Assembly (NCBI GenBank): GCA_029553845.1
Contig: JAKPKF010000255.1
Coordinates: 1-15,930, forward strand
From: a bacterium
GTDB lineage: Bacteria > Patescibacteria > Dojkabacteria > SC72
Direction of reading: 5' to 3'
DNA: 15,930 nucleotides
Shown here: positions 5,352 to 13,220 of the stretch, in pieces
How positions within the stretch are numbered: the first letter of the stretch is position 1
Layout of the letters: each line of letters starts with the position of its first letter
Notes under the pieces: model-generated
What the model saw: only the letters and a program-made list of their open reading frames with translations
Told to the model about the DNA's origin: nothing
The model's database searches: none
Program-made: the position numbers and the translations under genes

Positions 5352-7400
5352 ATGGAAAATGAAAAGAAAAACGAAATAGTTTCTCTCGGAAACGAAGGAG
5401 TCTTCGACGGTAAGATCGAGTGGCCAGAAGACGAAGAGATTATTAGGCGCGTTGAGCTAGAAAGAAGCAATGCTATTGACTATCGTGCTCCATTCGTAAA
5501 TGACTGGCACGAGAACGAGAATCTTCTGTACTGTAGAAAGAGAAAGACTCTCTCGAAACGTTCGAATGTCATGCTTCCGTTAGCTGCTGGTTACGAAGAC
5601 GTTTTGCTTTCTAGGTTAAGAACACCGATTACAGTAATCTTCGAAGGTGTTGAATCAGGAGACACTAGAAAGGCTCAGAAAGTTACTAGCTTATTTGAAT
5701 TCGAAACTGCTGTCACACGAGAAGACTGGGAGTTCAAAGACGTTATGACGAAGAAGCTTGCTATTGTCTCTGGCAGAGGTATCAATAAGATTTACGCAGA
5801 ATATCCATACAGGCACCGACTTGACCCAGTTGATCACTACGACTTCTGGATTGATCCATTAGTTAACGGAATGAACTTAGAGTCTGCACGTTACTTAGGT
5901 CAAGATAACATCATTATTTCCAAACCACAACTAGAGAAGAACAAATCTTATGACCAAGAGAAGGTTAAAGAGTTGCTCGGTCTCTTTCCAGATAACAACG
6001 CACCAGCACCAGACGATGAAAACTCAGATAAAGGAAATCGTCTCTTTGCTCAAGGTGCTACTTTACAAAACTTCACTCAAAGTGGAGAAGCATCTTATGT
6101 CTTTACAGAAGCTTATACACAGATCAACGGTATTCGGGCTTACGTGCTGTATAATAGAGACAAGAAGGTAATCATTAAGAAAACTGAGTTAGAAAATATC
6201 ACTGGTTTCTTAAAGGACGAGAAGCAAGCTTTCTATCCATACGAATCTTGGGCGTATTATCCAGATCTATTTAACTTCTGGAGTATTGCTCCACTAACTA
6301 GAGTCAGAGAGATGTTCTATTTAAGAAACGTTTCTCTGAACCAAGTCTTTGATGCTGGTGAATCGAAGACGAGACCAATGAGAGCATTCGACCCGAAGAC
6401 TTTTCCAGATGCGAGTAAGCTTATTTATAATCCAGATGCTCTTATCGCAACAGCGGGAGGTAGAGACCCTAGTAAGGGAATCTATACTTTTGAAGGTACT
6501 TCAATCAATGATCCAGCATCAGTCGACTGGATCTTAGAGTCTCTGACAAACAAGATCACTGGTTTAAACTCTGGAGCTACAGCTACCGAGACGTCAACTC
6601 AGAAAGTTGGAATCTACTACGGTAACATGCAAGAGTTAGAGAAGAGAATGACACTCTTCGAGCTCTCATACAATAGATTCCACCTACGACTTGCTCAGAA
6701 GTACTTATCATTTGCGAAAGATAGACTTGACAAGGTCGAAGCTATTAAGATCTTAGGTACAAACGGTGTTGAATATGAAGATATCACACAAGAAGACCTA
6801 GTTGACTTTGATATTAACATAACAGGTGGAGTTTCTAAAGTTAATGAAGATACTCTCTCGAAGAAAGCAAAGGCAGATGCTCTAGCACAACTAGCTATGA
6901 GTCAGATCGTCAACCAGAAAGTAAGAGTAGAACTAGCACTTGGTATCGTCGGATTCAATAAGGACGAGATCAAGAGGTTGTTAGATTCGTCAATCGTTGA
7001 TCAGAATCAACTGACTAGAGCAGACGAAGACATTCAGAAGATCTTACTCAAGAAGAAGTTCAGGAAATATCTCAAAGCAGATATTCAGTACATGAAGAGA
7101 ATCTTCGATTATGTATACGATCACGACTTGTCAAAAGAAGATGAAGATAAGTTACTGAAGTACATCGAAGAGATTCAACCTGTTGTTGTTCGTAACGTTT
7201 ATCTCAGAGCGAAGCAAGAGTTATTGCAGAAGCAGATCGAGATGTCTATGTCTGGTAAACCAGGCCCTGCACCTGACTCTCCTGCAGCAACAGGAGCTAA
7301 GAATGCAATGCCTGTTGATCAAAACGATGTCGAATCAGCAGGAGCTCAGACAATGCAGCGAGCAGAGACTGTTCCTTCACTAATTCAAGAAGAATACTAA
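5352..7400 (+). CDS. Portal protein (P22-type)
   Basis: The portal forms the dodecameric ring at the packaging vertex through which DNA enters and leaves. At 682 residues it is close to the P22 portal in length. Supporting text: an acidic N-terminus with helix (EDEEIIRRVELERSNAID), the IYAEYPYRHRLDPVDHYDFW region (about 148-167) typical of podovirus portals, SVNLQ-like NVSLNQVFDAGESKTRP in the middle, and TATETSTQKVGIYYGNMQEL preceding a long helix (LEKRMTLFELSYNRFHLRLA). The C-terminal 100 residues contain a helical YDHDLSKEDEDKLLKYIEEI segment, possibly the barrel/tunnel region, and a Gln/Pro/Ala-rich disordered tail. It lies directly after the large terminase and one base before the next gene. 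Identification rests on position and motifs, not on a search. Confidence 0.9.
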   Translation: MENEKKNEIVSLGNEGVFDGKIEWPEDEEIIRRVELERSNAIDYRAPFVNDWHENENLLYCRKRKTLSKRSNVMLPLAAGYEDVLLSRLRTPITVIFEGVESGDTRKAQKVTSLFEFETAVTREDWEFKDVMTKKLAIVSGRGINKIYAEYPYRHRLDPVDHYDFWIDPLVNGMNLESARYLGQDNIIISKPQLEKNKSYDQEKVKELLGLFPDNNAPAPDDENSDKGNRLFAQGATLQNFTQSGEASYVFTEAYTQINGIRAYVLYNRDKKVIIKKTELENITGFLKDEKQAFYPYESWAYYPDLFNFWSIAPLTRVREMFYLRNVSLNQVFDAGESKTRPMRAFDPKTFPDASKLIYNPDALIATAGGRDPSKGIYTFEGTSINDPASVDWILESLTNKITGLNSGATATETSTQKVGIYYGNMQELEKRMTLFELSYNRFHLRLAQKYLSFAKDRLDKVEAIKILGTNGVEYEDITQEDLVDFDINITGGVSKVNEDTLSKKAKADALAQLAMSQIVNQKVRVELALGIVGFNKDEIKRLLDSSIVDQNQLTRADEDIQKILLKKKFRKYLKADIQYMKRIFDYVYDHDLSKEDEDKLLKYIEEIQPVVVRNVYLRAKQELLQKQIEMSMSGKPGPAPDSPAATGAKNAMPVDQNDVESAGAQTMQRAETVPSLIQEEY

Positions 7401-7401
7401 T

Positions 7402-7701
7402 ATGAAAGACTTCACTGAAGCAAGAGATTGTTTTACAGAAGCAGAAGACATTGAGAGGATCAATGAGATCGAGTCTCAATACGAGAAAGCACTACCGTTC
7501 GCTGAGATCTTAGAATCTAGAAGCGGTACAGCACTCGTTGAGTGGCTCAACTCGGAAATTACCAATCGACTCTTGAATCTATTCGAGTCTCGAGATGTGC
7601 AAGCGATTGCAGATCTAAAGGCTGCTGTAGATCTCAAGACTAAGATATCTAATTCACGTGATGCTAAGACCTCGATTGAGTCTTGGCTCGCTAATCTTTA
7701 A
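7402..7701 (+). CDS. Small helical phage protein downstream of portal
   Basis: A 99-residue protein predicted to be entirely helical and mostly acidic in the first half (TEARDCFTEAEDIERINEIE), with a second amphipathic helix around ALVEWLNSEITNRLLNLFES and a third around DLKAAVDLKTKISNSRDA. It has no membrane segment. It starts one base after the portal stop, so translation is probably coupled to it. The position between portal and scaffold suggests an assembly factor or a small virion protein, but I do not recognise a family. Base and codon use match the neighbouring head genes. Confidence 0.75.
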   Translation: MKDFTEARDCFTEAEDIERINEIESQYEKALPFAEILESRSGTALVEWLNSEITNRLLNLFESRDVQAIADLKAAVDLKTKISNSRDAKTSIESWLANL

Positions 7702-7705
7702 GTTT

Positions 7706-7978
7706 ATGCCTAGACAACAGTCTAACGTCAACGAAGAGAAAGACAAAGACCTAGACGATGAACAGTTACCTGTTGCTACTGAAGAAAAAACGGTAGCTGC
7801 TCGGTTCGTCGTTAGAGCTATGTCTTCGAAGAGAGATGCTTACGGTGTCTATTCTTCAGAGAAAGGTTTACTCAGAGTTTATTCTGAGAAAGATGGTGTC
7901 GAGAACCCGAAGGAGTCAGCGATTGCTTATGCTAATAAGCTAAACGTTCAGACTTCTCCGCTATTACCTCGCTTTTAA
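7706..7978 (+). CDS. Small phage hypothetical protein before the scaffold gene
   Basis: A 90-residue protein that I do not recognise. It starts with a charged, probably disordered stretch (NEEKDKDLDDEQ) and continues with a compact beta-rich part: ARFVVRAMSSKRDAYGVYSS, then LLRVYSEKDG, and a short helix ESAIAYANKLN. The frame is open 48 bases further upstream into the previous gene, but the ATG at 7706, four bases after that gene's stop, fits the tight packing of this operon. Head-module codon use. A role in capsid assembly can only be inferred from its neighbours. Confidence 0.7.
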   Translation: MPRQQSNVNEEKDKDLDDEQLPVATEEKTVAARFVVRAMSSKRDAYGVYSSEKGLLRVYSEKDGVENPKESAIAYANKLNVQTSPLLPRF

Positions 7979-8036
7979 GTTAATTATTAAATACAGACCG
8001 CTACGTCTTGAAACTGGTTATTACAGGTTAGCAACC

Positions 8037-8065
8037 TTGATAGCTATCTCGATTAGTGATCTACT
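8037..8065 (+). promoter_or_regulatory. Candidate promoter before the scaffold/coat genes
   Basis: TTGATA (8037-8042), a 17-base spacer, then TCTACT (8060-8065) preceded by TGA (an extended -10 pattern). It lies in the longest gap inside the head operon (92 bases). A perfect 10-bp palindrome, GATAGCTATC (8039-8048), overlaps the -35 and could be an operator. The -10 matches consensus at only four of six positions, so this call is tentative. Biologically, an extra promoter for scaffold and coat would make sense. Confidence 0.3.
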
Positions 8066-8070
8066 AATTT

Positions 8071-8859
8071 ATGCCCAATGAAAAGAGCAACAGTGAGCCA
8101 ATCGAAGAAATTATGAATGGACTCGATTCTCACGAAGACGACGAATCTGGTCAGTCGGGAAAGAAAGACCAGGAAGGAGAAGGTGATCCTAAAGACACCG
8201 AGGACGACGAAGATGAAGAAGGCGATGAACCAGACACATCTTATCGGCCGACTGGAGAGAAGAAGGCTAAGAAAGAGTCTTCAAGTGACACAGTTCCTCT
8301 TAGCGTCTTTCTTGAATTAAAGAGAGACTTTAAGGCTCTGAAGGAGCAACTCTCTGGTGATTTAACAAACAAAGACATTGATGAATTCGCTCAAGCTGCT
8401 GGTATCGAGCTAGATGTAGCCAAGAAATTCGTAAAGATGATTCAAACGAAGACGAAGGAAGAAGTTCTTCAAGAAGTTGAGGAGAAGATTAAGCCGGTTG
8501 CTAAGAACAATCTAGCTGAAGAGAGCATTGCTCTATTCGAAGCAGATTTTGAAAAGTCAATCGCTTCTAAGTATCCAGAACTAGCTGGAAAGAAGGATGT
8601 CTTTCAGAAGATTGCATTTAGCAAAGACTTCTTACATCTAAAGACTCTTGAAGACATTCGAAAAGAATTCTATCCTAATGCAACGAAAGAGAAGAAAACG
8701 AAGAAAGACTCTCCAGAAGCTGGTTCTCAAGGTGCAAGTACTAAGGCACCAGAAAATGTTAACTTCGCTACGATGGACGAAGAGACTTATAAGAAAGTAT
8801 TGGCAAATCCAGAATCTCGTACTAAGTACTACGAGTGGTTAGATTCACAAGGTCAATAA
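8071..8859 (+). CDS. Scaffolding protein for capsid assembly
   Basis: Scaffold proteins direct the coat protein into a prohead and then leave it. This 262-residue protein has the usual make-up: a highly acidic, disordered N-terminal 80 residues (DEDEEGDEPDT), a predicted coiled coil (SVFLELKRDFKALKEQLSG, about 92-110), a helical middle (EVLQEVEEKIKPVAKNNLAE), and a Lys/Glu-rich helical C-terminal region where coat-binding helices usually lie. No membrane or catalytic motif is visible. It sits directly upstream of the major coat gene (11 bases apart), exactly as in P22-like and T7-like phages. The identification is by position and composition, as scaffolds diverge quickly. Residues 210-225 (EKKTKKDSPEAGSQGASTKA) form a likely flexible linker. 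Confidence 0.8.
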   Translation: MPNEKSNSEPIEEIMNGLDSHEDDESGQSGKKDQEGEGDPKDTEDDEDEEGDEPDTSYRPTGEKKAKKESSSDTVPLSVFLELKRDFKALKEQLSGDLTNKDIDEFAQAAGIELDVAKKFVKMIQTKTKEEVLQEVEEKIKPVAKNNLAEESIALFEADFEKSIASKYPELAGKKDVFQKIAFSKDFLHLKTLEDIRKEFYPNATKEKKTKKDSPEAGSQGASTKAPENVNFATMDEETYKKVLANPESRTKYYEWLDSQGQ

Positions 8860-8870
8860 GCTAATTAACT

Positions 8871-10076
8871 ATGTCTGCTTTAACTACATTTAAGGAAGCA
8901 TTTGTACCTCGCTACCAGGACATTCTTGGTAAGACGATGGTTGGTTTTGTAGTTGGCAACACTCGCTTACAGTCACAGTTAACTGAAGGTAAAACTGTTA
9001 GTCGTTCCATTGCTGACTTCTCTGACATCTATGTGAGAGACGTCACTCGGTACACTGATCGTACTATCAACGGTGTTGGTGATTCTAACGAGCAGTTGAC
9101 AATTGACAAACAGAAGTCTGCTGACTTCAAACTTGATAGCTGGGATAAGTTACAGAACGGCCCACGCAAGATTGGTGAACTTGCTGCTAAAGAGTGCACT
9201 TTGAAATTACGTCGGTATATGGATGCTGACATCCTAGGTCAGACTCTAAATGCCTTCGATACATTTGACGATGGTGATATTGGTGGTACTGCTGGTAAGG
9301 GTATCGCTCTGACCACAACTAACTTCGCTCAGGTCTTCTCAGACTTAGGTGCTAAGTTAGCTGCTAACGATGTTGAAGATAACGGAGACCTAGTTCTAGT
9401 CACTGACCCATACGTCTTATCTATTGCAAATCAAACTTTGTTAGGTAAGAATATCGAGATGACCGGTACTACTTTCAAGAACGGCTATTCTGGCCCTATC
9501 GTTGGTTTCAGAACTTATCGTTCTAACAACTTGACTTTCACTGCTTCTCTATCTCTAGCTCAAGATGTTACTGCTACTGATACTGTTTCGATTGGAGGCG
9601 TTGTATTCAAGTTTGTCTCTGCTCTAAGCTCAGGCCCGGCTGTTGCTGGTGAAGTTTTAGCCGGTGCTAACGCTGCTGCTTCGAGAGCTAACTTGATCGC
9701 TGCTATCAACAATGCTGCTGGTGCTGGTACTACTTATACTGAGGTTTCTGATGCTGACAGGAAGAAGTTAATCGGCTGGAGAGTCGTTGCTTCTGCTTCT
9801 GGCACTTCTGTTAACTTAGTCTGTACAGGCTCTGGTCGCTTATCTGTTACGGAGACTTTGACTCATGCTTCAAATGTCTGGAGCAAGAAAATGATTCACT
9901 GCTATGCTGGCAGAAAGAAGGGTGTTGATATGGTTATCCAAAGCGATATCAATCCTGATCCACGCCCAGAACCAAGACAGAAGACTGTCAACTTCTTGAT
10001 TGATGCCTTATACGGCTACAAGACTTTTGCTGACGGTGCTAGAACTTTCTTGGACTTCCAGATTGCTATTTCATAG
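8871..10076 (+). CDS. Major capsid (coat) protein, P22-like HK97 fold with an inserted domain
   Basis: This 401-residue protein builds the shell. The N-terminal part (TTFKEAFVPRYQDILGKTMV), the WDKLQNGPRKIGELAAKECT helix (about 91-110), LVLVTDPYVLSIANQTLLG (174-192) and GPIVGFRTYRSNNL (208-221) fit the P22-type coat family. Residues about 222-338 form an insert with a different look: SIGGVVFKFVSA, AGANAAASRANLIAAINNAA, and a strand-rich end. It resembles a small beta module found in many phage structural proteins. After it the coat fold resumes at VWSKKMIHCYAGRKKGVDM. In P22 coat the I-domain occupies nearly the same position (about 223-345). No Shine-Dalgarno site; the leader is AAGCTAATTAACT. 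A strong hairpin follows the gene. GCT-rich codon use suits high expression. Confidence 0.9.
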   Translation: MSALTTFKEAFVPRYQDILGKTMVGFVVGNTRLQSQLTEGKTVSRSIADFSDIYVRDVTRYTDRTINGVGDSNEQLTIDKQKSADFKLDSWDKLQNGPRKIGELAAKECTLKLRRYMDADILGQTLNAFDTFDDGDIGGTAGKGIALTTTNFAQVFSDLGAKLAANDVEDNGDLVLVTDPYVLSIANQTLLGKNIEMTGTTFKNGYSGPIVGFRTYRSNNLTFTASLSLAQDVTATDTVSIGGVVFKFVSALSSGPAVAGEVLAGANAAASRANLIAAINNAAGAGTTYTEVSDADRKKLIGWRVVASASGTSVNLVCTGSGRLSVTETLTHASNVWSKKMIHCYAGRKKGVDMVIQSDINPDPRPEPRQKTVNFLIDALYGYKTFADGARTFLDFQIAIS

Positions 10077-10086
10077 GTCGTTTATA

Positions 10087-10115
10087 CTGCTCAGAAGTTT
10101 CTGGCTTCTGGGCAG
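10087..10115 (+). terminator. Strong stem-loop after the coat gene (possible attenuator)
   Basis: CTGCTCAGAAG (10087-10097) pairs with CTTCTGGGCAG (10105-10115): eleven pairs including one T-G wobble, with a seven-base loop. There is no clear T-run (AATTAAGCATTTTCT follows), so it may be a leaky terminator, an RNA processing site or an mRNA stabiliser that raises coat expression relative to the genes downstream. Confidence 0.6.
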
Positions 10116-10130
10116 AATTAAGCATTTTCT

Positions 10131-11951
10131 ATGGAAGGAATGATCGTAACAAATCTAGAGACAAACGTCAATAGAGTCATAAATGCATTTAATGATGTAG
10201 CGAAGACGCTAGAACCTACAAGCAATAAAGAGATCGTAGATGCTCTGAATAATCTCAAGTTTGAGAAGACAGACGTTACGTCTCTCTCGAATGTTCTAGT
10301 AGACGTCAAGAGGATTCTGAAGAAGATATCTGCTAAAGAGACGAAGCTTGATACATCGAAGATTGAGAGAGCAATTACGAGCTTATCGTCAGATCTCAGA
10401 AAGCTAAAGAATGAGCCAGTTGATCTTTCGAAAGTCGTCTCTCTCTTGAAGTCAATTGTGTCTTCGATCGATTCAATCGAGATACCAGAGCAGAAGAGAA
10501 TCGATCTACCAAAAGAATACCCACTTCCTGAGAAGCAGATTAAAGAGCTAACACCACGAAGCGACGAGAAAGCAGTCAGTCAGTTAAGAGAAGTTACAAA
10601 ACTCTTGCAGAAACTCAATGATAAGTCATTTGGTGGTGGAGGTGGACCAGATGTTGTTGGTATCAAGAGGCTCATCAATGGCAGAGAGGTAAGAATGACA
10701 CCAGCCACCGAAGAAACTATTCAAAACATTTTAACTGAACAAGGAAAAGATAAGGTTATTACTAATTATCACTCTTCTAGGTTATTTACTGATGAATTTT
10801 TTGACCTTTCTAATTGGGATTTGGTTCAATTGGGAACTGGAATGTCCTATCAATTAAGGGGAAACTCTAAAGGGGCTAGATTTTTAGCTATTAACTCTGG
10901 AACAGTTAACGGAGCCGAAACTATATTTAAGGCAAAAACCATATTTAGACCACCATTTAAGATGATAGCGGGTGTGTCCGTAACCTTAAGTAGTGATACT
11001 AGCGGAGCTGCTACCACTGGAAGAAATGCTAATATTCGCCCCATAATAGAAATTGTAGAGTGCGATGTTAATGGTAATGTTATTGAGACGGCTAGCAATC
11101 AAACTTATTCAGGATTAGTGCCTAATTGTTTAGCCTATGTTTTTGACGGAACAACCAATACCACCCAAAGAGTGGTTATGCGTTCCTACGGTAACTCTGA
11201 ATATCAAGCAACGTCAGCTATGGGAAGCTACGCTACTACCCTGCCAACAGGAAATTATCCTGACTATATTCAAGCGTCTAACTTTATTTTTGTTGATAAT
11301 AATGAGTTTATTTATTACTATGGCGACAGGTGTGATGCACTAACAGCCAATACATTATTTAAGAAACATACCATTGTTCCTGACCCTACTAGATATTATA
11401 CTTTGAGAATTAGATTAAAAAATACAGCTACTATTAGTTCGGGAAGTGTAGCAGATTTTAATATTCACACTATACAAATACAAGATGCTAATCGTGTTAG
11501 CGTTGACCTTAACCTTGTAGCTAATGTTGGGTCAGACCTTCAATCAGCAATACCCGTATATGTTGGAAATGGTCCAAATGTTTATGCCTATCTTCGTCCC
11601 TCAACTAGTTTTGGTGGCTCATCTTTTCATTCAGCCATAATGAGTAATTCTACTAATGAAACCTTAGTTAAGAGCAGCGTTGCGGTAGTTAATTCTATTC
11701 AGTTATCTAACTCTGGAAATGACGATGTGTGGTTTAAGCTGTATAACAAGGCAAGTATTCCAGTATTGTCATCTGACATTCCAGTTGCTAGAATAATGAT
11801 ACCAGCTGGCTGTTCGCTTGTTTTTAGCGGTGGTGTATTTTCTATGAGATTTGCGACTGGACTAGGTTATGCTGTAACCAAAGGAATAAGCAACACTGAC
11901 ACGACAGCGGTTGAAGCCAATAAAATAACAGTTAGCATAAATTATGACTAA
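10131..11951 (+). CDS. Chimeric appendage/fibre-like virion protein
   Basis: This 606-residue protein probably attaches to the virion by its N-terminus and contacts the host by its C-terminus. Residues 1-165 are predicted helical/coiled coil with heptad-like Leu/Ile (SNVLVDVKRILKKISAKETK), followed by LPKEYPLPEKQIKELTPRS. A Gly-rich hinge (GGGGG, 168-172) leads to VVGIKRLINGREVRMTPATE; the P-A-T-E-E-T phrase is common at the base of phage appendage proteins. Residues about 205-606 are beta-rich with many Asn, Ser and Thr and end in KITVSINYD. At about residue 187-200 codon choice changes sharply: before it GAC, AAG, TCG, AGA and GATC sites; after it AAA, ATA, TTA and no GATC. I infer a recombination joint inside the gene. 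No catalytic motif of a tailspike enzyme is evident. The helper sequence GGAAGGA overlaps the codons 1-4, so an internal start at 10140 cannot be excluded. Confidence 0.75.
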   Translation: MEGMIVTNLETNVNRVINAFNDVAKTLEPTSNKEIVDALNNLKFEKTDVTSLSNVLVDVKRILKKISAKETKLDTSKIERAITSLSSDLRKLKNEPVDLSKVVSLLKSIVSSIDSIEIPEQKRIDLPKEYPLPEKQIKELTPRSDEKAVSQLREVTKLLQKLNDKSFGGGGGPDVVGIKRLINGREVRMTPATEETIQNILTEQGKDKVITNYHSSRLFTDEFFDLSNWDLVQLGTGMSYQLRGNSKGARFLAINSGTVNGAETIFKAKTIFRPPFKMIAGVSVTLSSDTSGAATTGRNANIRPIIEIVECDVNGNVIETASNQTYSGLVPNCLAYVFDGTTNTTQRVVMRSYGNSEYQATSAMGSYATTLPTGNYPDYIQASNFIFVDNNEFIYYYGDRCDALTANTLFKKHTIVPDPTRYYTLRIRLKNTATISSGSVADFNIHTIQIQDANRVSVDLNLVANVGSDLQSAIPVYVGNGPNVYAYLRPSTSFGGSSFHSAIMSNSTNETLVKSSVAVVNSIQLSNSGNDDVWFKLYNKASIPVLSSDIPVARIMIPAGCSLVFSGGVFSMRFATGLGYAVTKGISNTDTTAVEANKITVSINYD

Positions 11952-11978
11952 ATATAAATTAAACTTAAATGTAATTAT

Positions 11979-12599
11979 ATGGCACAAAGAGTAATTGGGA
12001 CTAACCCATCAAACAATAATCCTGAAAGATTGGCAACACAAGCCGACCAAGTGAATGGCAATGCTTATTTGAGTAATATAAATGATGCTGTTATATCTAA
12101 AATTAACCTGACCGACTATAAAAAAGCTGGAATGTTAAGCGCCTTTGCTGGAGCCGATGAGTTAGGTAGAGAGGTATCTACACTAGAGGCTCAATCTAAT
12201 ACTTATATTGTATATGAAGTAAATGAAAATGCTATTCGTCGAGAAATACCTTTTGATTATAATAATGACCCTGCCAAATTTATTCAAACGCAAATATCAA
12301 AAATTATTATTAGTGGATATAACAATTCAGCAATTCCCCTTGAGTTTAAATTTTTTCTGTATAATCGGAAATTAAATAGATATAATGTGTTTTATAAAAA
12401 AGTTTTTGATATAACTTCAAACCCTACTATAGGTCAATCAGCTCAAGATGTTATACAATTTATTTTACCTGCTCCAATCGGTGATTGGGATAGGGACTAC
12501 GATAGGTTCGGATATTTTACAATTGAAACCATTGGTGCCCCGTCGGAAGCAAGTTTTAAAATTGATGTTATAATTTATCAACGCAATTATTTAGTATAA
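11979..12599 (+). CDS. Hypothetical virion-associated protein in the cassette
   Basis: A 206-residue soluble protein that I do not recognise. It opens MAQRVIGTNPSNNNPERLAT, then has a hydrophilic segment, and from about residue 80 alternates strands and turns (NTYIVYEVNENAIRREIPFD; KIIISGYNNSAIPLEFKFFL), ending SFKIDVIIYQRNYLV. The beta-rich build and position directly after the fibre gene suggest a fibre partner, chaperone or second appendage component; that is inference. It has no signal peptide, membrane span or cysteine. The leader is AAACTTAAATGTAATTAT, matching the AACTTAA-type leaders of the next genes, and there is no Shine-Dalgarno site. AT-rich codons agree with the cassette. Confidence 0.65.
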   Translation: MAQRVIGTNPSNNNPERLATQADQVNGNAYLSNINDAVISKINLTDYKKAGMLSAFAGADELGREVSTLEAQSNTYIVYEVNENAIRREIPFDYNNDPAKFIQTQISKIIISGYNNSAIPLEFKFFLYNRKLNRYNVFYKKVFDITSNPTIGQSAQDVIQFILPAPIGDWDRDYDRFGYFTIETIGAPSEASFKIDVIIYQRNYLV

Positions 12600-12624
12600 A
12601 TAACTTAATTTTTAACTTAAAGAT

Positions 12625-12846
12625 ATGATGAAAAAAATTTTACTTTGGCTATCAGGCAAGAAAACCACCATTGCTACTATTATTGGAGCAGTAGTTGTCT
12701 TTGCTCTGGGCAGAGGTTATATTGCTCAAGATGTAGCCGAGCTAATATCAACTATTATGGTAGCTTTAGGTTTAACGGCTAACATTGCTACTAATAAAAT
12801 TTATCAACAACAACAGCAACAGCAAGAAATAACGAAAAATAATTAA
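12625..12846 (+). CDS. Holin-like small membrane protein
   Basis: This 73-residue protein has two candidate membrane spans: about 14-31 (TTIATIIGAVVVFALGRG) and about 36-56 (DVAELISTIMVALGLTANIA). A short basic N-terminus (MMKKILLWLSGKK) and a polar tail with a Gln run (residues 61-67, from CAA/CAG codons) frame them. Size, hairpin topology and the neighbouring peptidase gene fit a class II-type holin, which forms holes in the cytoplasmic membrane at the end of infection. The family is not certain, as many small phage membrane proteins look alike. Two ATG codons are adjacent (12625, 12628). The leader TTTAACTTAAAGAT has no Shine-Dalgarno site. Confidence 0.65.
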   Translation: MMKKILLWLSGKKTTIATIIGAVVVFALGRGYIAQDVAELISTIMVALGLTANIATNKIYQQQQQQQEITKNN

Positions 12847-12857
12847 ACTTAAATTAT

Positions 12858-13127
12858 ATGGAAGACGTAAAAATTATCCAGTGTATAAACAAAACACAAG
12901 AAAACTTAACAAAACAATTACAAAACAAGGTTAGCTATAAGATATTCTTTTGGTTTGCTGGCATAGTAATAGCAATTTTGTCCTCTATGATTGGCTACTT
13001 AATTAGTATAAACAGCAATGTTACTAAGATAACTATTGAAAATGCTACTAAATTAAGCACCATTCAAGAGAAGGTTAGTAACCTAGAAAAACAACAAGAC
13101 CAAATTATTAAACAATTAAACAAATGA
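12858..13127 (+). CDS. Membrane protein with C-terminal coiled coil (lysis-associated candidate)
   Basis: An 89-residue protein with one strong span (about 28-51, YKIFFWFAGIVIAILSSMIG and on) between a polar N-terminus (INKTQENLTKQLQNK) and a coiled-coil-like C-terminus (about 58-88, with ENATKLSTIQEKVSNLEKQQ). The layout resembles XhlA-type haemolysin/holin accessory proteins in size but with the coil after the span, and it could also be an inner-membrane spanin or antiholin. It follows the holin-like gene by 11 bases with the leader ATTAAACTTAAATTAT, and overlaps the next 30-codon gene by four bases (ATGA). Those links support a shared lysis role, which is inferred. Confidence 0.55.
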   Translation: MEDVKIIQCINKTQENLTKQLQNKVSYKIFFWFAGIVIAILSSMIGYLISINSNVTKITIENATKLSTIQEKVSNLEKQQDQIIKQLNK

Positions 13128-13216
13128 AAATTGTTTGGCAAATTATAAAATCTATTCTTATTGGTTTGGGTATCGTCTTTTTAGTAATTATTATTGACTG
13201 CCTTATAAACTGGTAG
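13124..13216 (+). CDS. 30-residue single-span membrane peptide, translationally coupled
   Basis: The ATG at 13124 overlaps the preceding stop as ATGA, and the frame ends with TAG at 13214-13216, four bases before the next ATG. The peptide begins MKIVWQIIK, continues with a hydrophobic core (SILIGLGIVFLVIIID) and ends CLINW: a short basic N-terminus, a single membrane helix, and a Trp/Cys-containing end. It fits the gap between two accepted genes exactly, which speaks for a real gene despite its size. It could be a small holin, a spanin-like or antiholin peptide, or a regulator of its membrane-protein neighbours. Confidence 0.55.
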   Translation: MKIVWQIIKSILIGLGIVFLVIIIDCLINW

Positions 13217-13220
13217 CTTT

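Noticed and set aside
4844..5470. A 208-codon leftward frame opposite the end of the large terminase
   Set aside because: It is Ser-rich low-complexity text arising from the AGA/GAA-rich sense strand and spans the terminase-portal junction.
10131..11951. Frameshift or assembly error as cause of the style change in the fibre gene
   Set aside because: The frame is continuous through the change and the downstream part reads as sensible beta-rich protein; adjacent cassette genes share the new style.
12806..12826. CAA/CAG triplet run as a regulatory repeat
   Set aside because: It simply encodes the Gln-rich tail of the holin-like protein and is short.
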